A stretch of 64,000 nucleotides of DNA from Ferrimonas aestuarii (GTDB taxonomy: Bacteria; Pseudomonadota; Gammaproteobacteria; Enterobacterales; Shewanellaceae), in the NCBI RefSeq assembly GCF_005116665.1, contig NZ_SWCJ01000001.1, positions 558,001-622,000 on the forward strand. The letters are read 5' to 3'. The position numbers and the translations under genes are program-made. The first letter of the stretch is position 1; each line of letters opens with the position of its first letter. Of this stretch, positions 60,601 to 64,000 are shown one piece after another. Below the pieces are notes generated by a model. It did not search any database. It had not been told where the DNA came from and saw only the letters and a list, made by a program, of their open reading frames with translations.

Positions 60601-62661
60601 TTAGAAGCGATAGGTCAGGCCCACTTCGAAGTTACGGCCTTCGTTAGCTTGGCCATCACCTTCGTAGAAGTTTTCATCCAGCAGATTGTTCACGTTGAAG
60701 TACGCGGTAAGTTGCTGGTTGTAGAAATCTTTACGGGCGCCGATGTCCATGGTGAATACATCTTTTTCCCATAAGGTGTCCTCACCGTCCCAGTACACCA
60801 TGAACTTATCTTTGTAGTTCATGCGTAGGTTGGCACTGATGCCGGTTACGGCTTCGTCCCAGATCAGAATGGCGGTGAACTCGTTACGTGGCAGATCGCG
60901 CAGGTACTCGGTTTCCGCGTCATCAGACTTATCACGAGCGTGGGTATAGGTGTGATCTAGGCTGTAACGAAGGGCATCGGTTAGATCGCCCGAGAGTGAG
61001 ATCTCGCTGCCGTAGTATTCTGCGGTGCCGATGTTCACCGGAGTGGCGATGTAGCAGTAGCCATCATCTGGGTCGCGGTCGATGCATAGCTCACCGATAC
61101 GGTCATCAACGTCATGGTAGAAACCGCTGATGTTCAGCTGATTAAGCCAGCCCTTACCCAGATCGGCTTCCCAACCGGCGGCGTAACTTAGGCTGCGTTC
61201 TGGATCCAGTTTGTACAGCTTGCCATCGTCGGCTTTCATGTCTTGGAAGGTGGCAAAGCGGGTCTTTTTCGCAACCGAGGCAAATACGCGGCTGCCGTTG
61301 TTGAGGGCGTAGCTTGCGCCAAGCATTGGATCTAGGGTGTCGGACTCATCGGCATTGCCATTGCCTAGGGTATCTCCTGCGGATTGGCCCTGGAAGTCGA
61401 TAACGGTTTGCTGGTGCCAGGCTAGGCCAGCGACGACTGTCAGTCTGCCAAAGCGCATGGTGTCTTCCATGGCCAGACTGTAGGTTTCCAGCTCAGAGCG
61501 CTCGGTCGGCGAAGACAGAGAGGAGTCCAGTGCGTGATCGACCCACTTCTTGTGCACGTCAGACTTGTAGTTGGCGGATACGCTCAGATCGTTCCAGTCA
61601 TTGATGCTAATGTCACCAAACAGCGCGCCACCAAAAGTGTAGTCGTCGTAGGAGCTGTCGCCCATTTTTACGGCTTGCTCTGGGGTTTCATAGAAACTCA
61701 GGGTGTCCGTGTGGGTGTGGTAGTAGGCCAGTGCCCGCAGGGTCACTCGGTCATTCAGCTTATGGCTGGCGTTCAGGTCGATACCTTGGTCTTTGTACTC
61801 TGAGATATCAGAGAAGGTAGAGTAGGTATCGAAGACCTTGTTGTAGCTGTCGTGGAATGGCAGGCCCCGCTCGGTATCGAAGTGGTACACGCTGGCGTAC
61901 ACCTCGGTGGTGTCGTTGCTGTAACCGGCACGCAGGCGCGCGTTGATGCTTTCCAGATCGGAGTTTACGCGCTTGCCACCATCTTCCACTTCCATGAACT
62001 TCGGCAAATCGCCCCAGCGGTCCTTGACGTAAGACTCCACCGGTTTGTAATCGTCAGACAGGCTAAACGCATCGCGGCCGGTGTGTTCAACGGTGCCAAA
62101 CAGGGTGAATCCACCTTGGCCGTAGCTCAGAGACGCGGATTGATGGTTCTGACCGTATTCGCCGAAATTGGCATCCAGTTTTCCGGAGATTCCCTGCTGA
62201 CCCTTATGGGTGATGATGTTGATCACACCGCCCATGCCGTTGGGGCCGTAAAGGACCGATGAGGCACCTTTTGATACTTCGACTTTGGCGATGATGTTGG
62301 CTGGGATCTGGTTCAGGTCCAGCTGGCCATAGTTGGTTTCGTAGTAAGGAACGCCGTCCAGAAGAATCAGGATTTTATCCTGCTCGAAGCCCTGCATTGT
62401 CAGGAACTTTTCGCCCTTGTTGGATTGGGTGATGTGAACGCCGGGAATGTACTCTAAGGCATCGGCGGCGGTTCTGGCGCCGATCATCTCGATGGTTTCT
62501 TCTGTGAGCACGTTGTGGATGGCGATGTCACGGACACCGGTGGTTTCCGCCACCACAATCTCACCTAGGGAAAAGACCTCTTTGTCATCCGCTTGAGCAG
62601 ATGGAGCCGATAGAGTGGCAGCAACCATTAGGGCTACTGGGGTTAGACGCAAAGCGTTCAC
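60601..62661 (-). CDS. TonB-dependent outer-membrane receptor of the ABC/TonB2 operon
   Basis: First gene of the twelve-gene operon, 686 residues: signal peptide (about 1-24, APSAQA), a TonB-box-like stretch (SLGEIVVAET, about 31-40), the plug domain (LTEETIEMIGARTAADALEY through ASSVLYGPNGMGGVINIITH, about 52-153), and a barrel ending NEGRNFEVGLTYRF with terminal Phe. Two Cys in a loop near 520-530 (LCIDRDPDDGYCY) may form a disulphide. The plug resembles BtuB/FepA/Cir-type receptors. No Fur box or cobalamin riboswitch was recognised upstream. Ribosome binding site GGAG precedes the ATG. Confidence 0.9.
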   Translation of the reverse strand: MNALRLTPVALMVAATLSAPSAQADDKEVFSLGEIVVAETTGVRDIAIHNVLTEETIEMIGARTAADALEYIPGVHITQSNKGEKFLTMQGFEQDKILILLDGVPYYETNYGQLDLNQIPANIIAKVEVSKGASSVLYGPNGMGGVINIITHKGQQGISGKLDANFGEYGQNHQSASLSYGQGGFTLFGTVEHTGRDAFSLSDDYKPVESYVKDRWGDLPKFMEVEDGGKRVNSDLESINARLRAGYSNDTTEVYASVYHFDTERGLPFHDSYNKVFDTYSTFSDISEYKDQGIDLNASHKLNDRVTLRALAYYHTHTDTLSFYETPEQAVKMGDSSYDDYTFGGALFGDISINDWNDLSVSANYKSDVHKKWVDHALDSSLSSPTERSELETYSLAMEDTMRFGRLTVVAGLAWHQQTVIDFQGQSAGDTLGNGNADESDTLDPMLGASYALNNGSRVFASVAKKTRFATFQDMKADDGKLYKLDPERSLSYAAGWEADLGKGWLNQLNISGFYHDVDDRIGELCIDRDPDDGYCYIATPVNIGTAEYYGSEISLSGDLTDALRYSLDHTYTHARDKSDDAETEYLRDLPRNEFTAILIWDEAVTGISANLRMNYKDKFMVYWDGEDTLWEKDVFTMDIGARKDFYNQQLTAYFNVNNLLDENFYEGDGQANEGRNFEVGLTYRF

Positions 62662-62981
62662 GATGCTCTCCTAAACTAAGGTTTTGTTGTTGAGCTGCCA
62701 TAGGCAGTCTTATGATTAGGACAGCAAGGCTATCAAAGCTTTGGTTGTAATATTGGCGATAAAGTTGGGATTTAAGGAGGTGATCACGGTCAAAATACCC
62801 CATTCGCACTTAACAGAGAAAAAATGACTGCGATTTAGGACAGTTTGTCTTTTTGGTTCAAATTGTCTGTTTACTGCGAAAAGCCACAGAAGGCGATGGT
62901 GACGAGGCTCACAAATCAAGGGGGATTGGCAAGTAAATGGGGTTCAATTTGTTGCTGGTGTGTTGCGCTGGCCTAGCTGAG
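62662..62981. other. 320 bp upstream of the TonB receptor operon
   Basis: Holds the predicted promoter and operator, a leader of about 165 bases, and a small hairpin CTGCC-ATA-GGCAG at 62695-62707. Known cobalamin-riboswitch boxes were looked for and not found. No protein gene. Confidence 0.55.
62833..62867 (-). promoter_or_regulatory. Predicted promoter with inverted-repeat operator for the twelve-gene operon
   Basis: On the minus strand TTGAAC (-35, 62861-62856) and CTAAAT (-10, 62838-62833) are 17 bp apart. An inverted repeat GACAGTTTG (62839-62847) / CAAATTGTC (62859-62867), 8 of 9 matching with an 11 bp centre, overlaps both elements, as expected for a repressor site. Confidence 0.45.
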
Positions 62982-63611
62982 TTAGACCTTCAGCACCTGC
63001 TTAACGTGCTCAGGATCGGCAACGAACGACCAAGTGGCGATGGCACCTAAAAAGAAGATTGTGTGCTTTACTAGAGGGAACATATCGTAGAGCGGATAAA
63101 CGGTTATTACACCGTAGTATTCAAGCCACGTTTCGAAGATCACAAATAGATTGTAGATAACACTGGCCTTAGATAGCCAGATTAGAAGCCACTCCTGAGG
63201 CAGCAGTCGATACTCGGCTACCGCCTTATTCAGATAGGGTTTGATGAACAGCTTATCAGGGCAGACGGAGGCCAGTTTGTGGGTGATGGTTAACCGATAC
63301 TGAATGGTTTTAAGCCAGGCAATGTCGCACAGGGATACGCAAAGAAGGTAATTGACGAGTTTAAATTCAAAAGCGATGGGTACAATGAAAAAGCTAGCAA
63401 TTCGCCAAAAAGCCCACACGGCCAGAAAGCCATAGATGTTGCTGTGGCGTGGAGCAAATACCAATACCGCTGCCCACAGGCACAGATCCACGTAGGCATG
63501 TGAGCCGGAGAATAGCTCTCGGGCTGCTGGCACCACTGCAAGGGCGCCCATTACAAGAAATATAGGGACAATCGTAAGTGCAGTGCGATATTGGCTGACT
63601 TGGTAGAGCAT
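62982..63611 (-). CDS. Unrecognised membrane protein
   Basis: A 209-residue protein with about five hydrophobic segments (ALTIVPIFLVMGALAVVPAA, YVDLCLWAAVLVFAP, IYGFLAVWAFWRIASFFIVP, LVNYLLCVSLCDIAWL, and MFPLVKHTIFFLGAIATWSF). No family recognised. It starts 2 bp after the stop of the small Ser/Thr-rich gene, so the two form a unit with the partial gene upstream. Function not guessed. Confidence 0.65.
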   Translation of the reverse strand: MLYQVSQYRTALTIVPIFLVMGALAVVPAARELFSGSHAYVDLCLWAAVLVFAPRHSNIYGFLAVWAFWRIASFFIVPIAFEFKLVNYLLCVSLCDIAWLKTIQYRLTITHKLASVCPDKLFIKPYLNKAVAEYRLLPQEWLLIWLSKASVIYNLFVIFETWLEYYGVITVYPLYDMFPLVKHTIFFLGAIATWSFVADPEHVKQVLKV

Positions 63612-63613
63612 TT

Positions 63614-63865
63614 TTACTTTCTTGGGGGCAATCTTACCCCTGCATCAAAAACATTTTGAGCTTCGACTGTCGACCCATAGGCGCTAACACCAGTTTTCTT
63701 ACCGCTAGATACCGCGCTTTCGGTGCTGTTCAGGGTTACGGTATCGCTGGAGCTGCTGGGCTTGACCTCAGCGGTGGATTCCGCTTTTGCGGTGGTGTTA
63801 CTGCTGGTCACTGTAGCAGTAGCGCTGCCCTGATTTAGGTTTATTAGGCTGTTGTTAACGTCCAT
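63614..63865 (-). CDS. Small Ser/Thr-rich protein
   Basis: An 83-residue, low-complexity protein rich in Ser, Thr, Ala and Val (TATVTSSNTTAKAESTAEV), without a signal peptide or membrane segment and probably disordered, with a basic end (GVRLPPRK). No family recognised. It begins 18 bp downstream of the partial gene at the window edge and is followed 2 bp later by a membrane-protein gene. Being between closely spaced genes supports it as real. Confidence 0.55.
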   Translation of the reverse strand: MDVNNSLINLNQGSATATVTSSNTTAKAESTAEVKPSSSSDTVTLNSTESAVSSGKKTGVSAYGSTVEAQNVFDAGVRLPPRK

Positions 63866-63883
63866 GTTTTTTATCCCTAGTAT

Positions 63884-64000
63884 TTATCGTTTCCACGCAC
63901 TCAATTCACCCAGAAACTGGGGAAACAAGATACTTAGGAAGCTCTTTAGGTTGGGTTCGGTGGCGTCGAGCCACTTCTGAGCCGCTTCAATGGTCAGTGA
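63884..64000 (-). CDS. C-terminal end of an unrecognised protein, 5' partial
   Basis: The last 38 codons of a minus-strand gene that continues beyond the window, ending with a TAA at 63884-63886. The end reads EAAQKWLDATEPNLKSFLSI and then PQFLGELSAWKR. Too little is visible for a function. It is 18 bp upstream of the Ser/Thr-rich gene and probably co-transcribed. Confidence 0.55.
   Translation of the reverse strand, partial: SLTIEAAQKWLDATEPNLKSFLSILFPQFLGELSAWKR

Noticed and set aside
62662-62981. Possible cobalamin riboswitch upstream of the BtuB-like receptor
   Set aside because: The conserved B12-box and core elements were looked for on the minus strand and not found.

Overview
The window (about 64 kb, moderate GC) comes from a free-living marine-type gammaproteobacterium of the Shewanella/Ferrimonas kind. 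The grounds are the bkdB-nadA gene order, a tRNA-Ser close to the E. coli one, a CrbS/CrbR-type two-component pair, a TonB2-type energising system with DUF3450 and two ExbB-like proteins, and many TonB- and Fur-related genes. The genus is an inference from gene content. No insertion sequence, prophage or CRISPR array was seen.

Region by region. 1-3.3 kb: the end of the branched-chain keto-acid dehydrogenase E2 gene, nadA and a CHAD-domain protein. 3.4-4.3 kb: tRNA-Ser(GGA) with its own promoter and terminator, preceded by a copy of the tRNA 5' end set in a cruciform, then about 680 bp without a gene that hold nested perfect hairpins. 4.3-8.7 kb (minus): a repeat-built lipoprotein, then hypB, an 897-residue multi-[4Fe-4S] flavin oxidoreductase and hypA. 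8.9-12.6 kb: a SpoU-type RNA methyltransferase, an unknown protein, an FKBP isomerase and a TPR-GGDEF diguanylate cyclase. 13.0-26.8 kb: a CrbR-like LuxR response regulator and a CrbS-like symporter/sensor kinase, then a porin, a Liv-type ABC transporter and two acyl/aryl-CoA ligases, apparently one carboxylic-acid sensing, uptake and activation module. 27-32 kb: two unknown proteins, PsiE plus tandem universal stress protein, and a divergent LysR regulator. 32-36.6 kb: a Fur-box-flanked TonB receptor divergent from DUF3325, DUF3649 and PepSY membrane genes (iron uptake). 36.7-50.7 kb: scattered single genes (GNATs, sterol-desaturase-like protein, MDR reductase with MarR, LysR with monooxygenase and Gfo/Idh/MocA protein, OYE-like reductase, NhaC antiporter, a P460-like haem protein, a ToxR/CadC-like regulator, a lipoprotein). 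50.8-62.7 kb (minus): a tightly packed twelve-gene run. 63-64 kb: three unknown genes.

The most interesting block is the twelve-gene run 62,661 to 50,804. It starts with a TonB receptor, then a FecB-type binding protein, a FecCD-type permease, an ABC ATPase fused to a THEP1-like NTPase, a pair of small membrane proteins resembling the CcsA and ResB halves of system II cytochrome c synthase, DUF3450, two ExbB-like proteins, ExbD, TonB and a TPR protein. From the second gene on, nearly every junction overlaps, so outer-membrane capture, inner-membrane import, energisation and a probable haem- or redox-handling module look co-produced. The ligand cannot be told from sequence alone.
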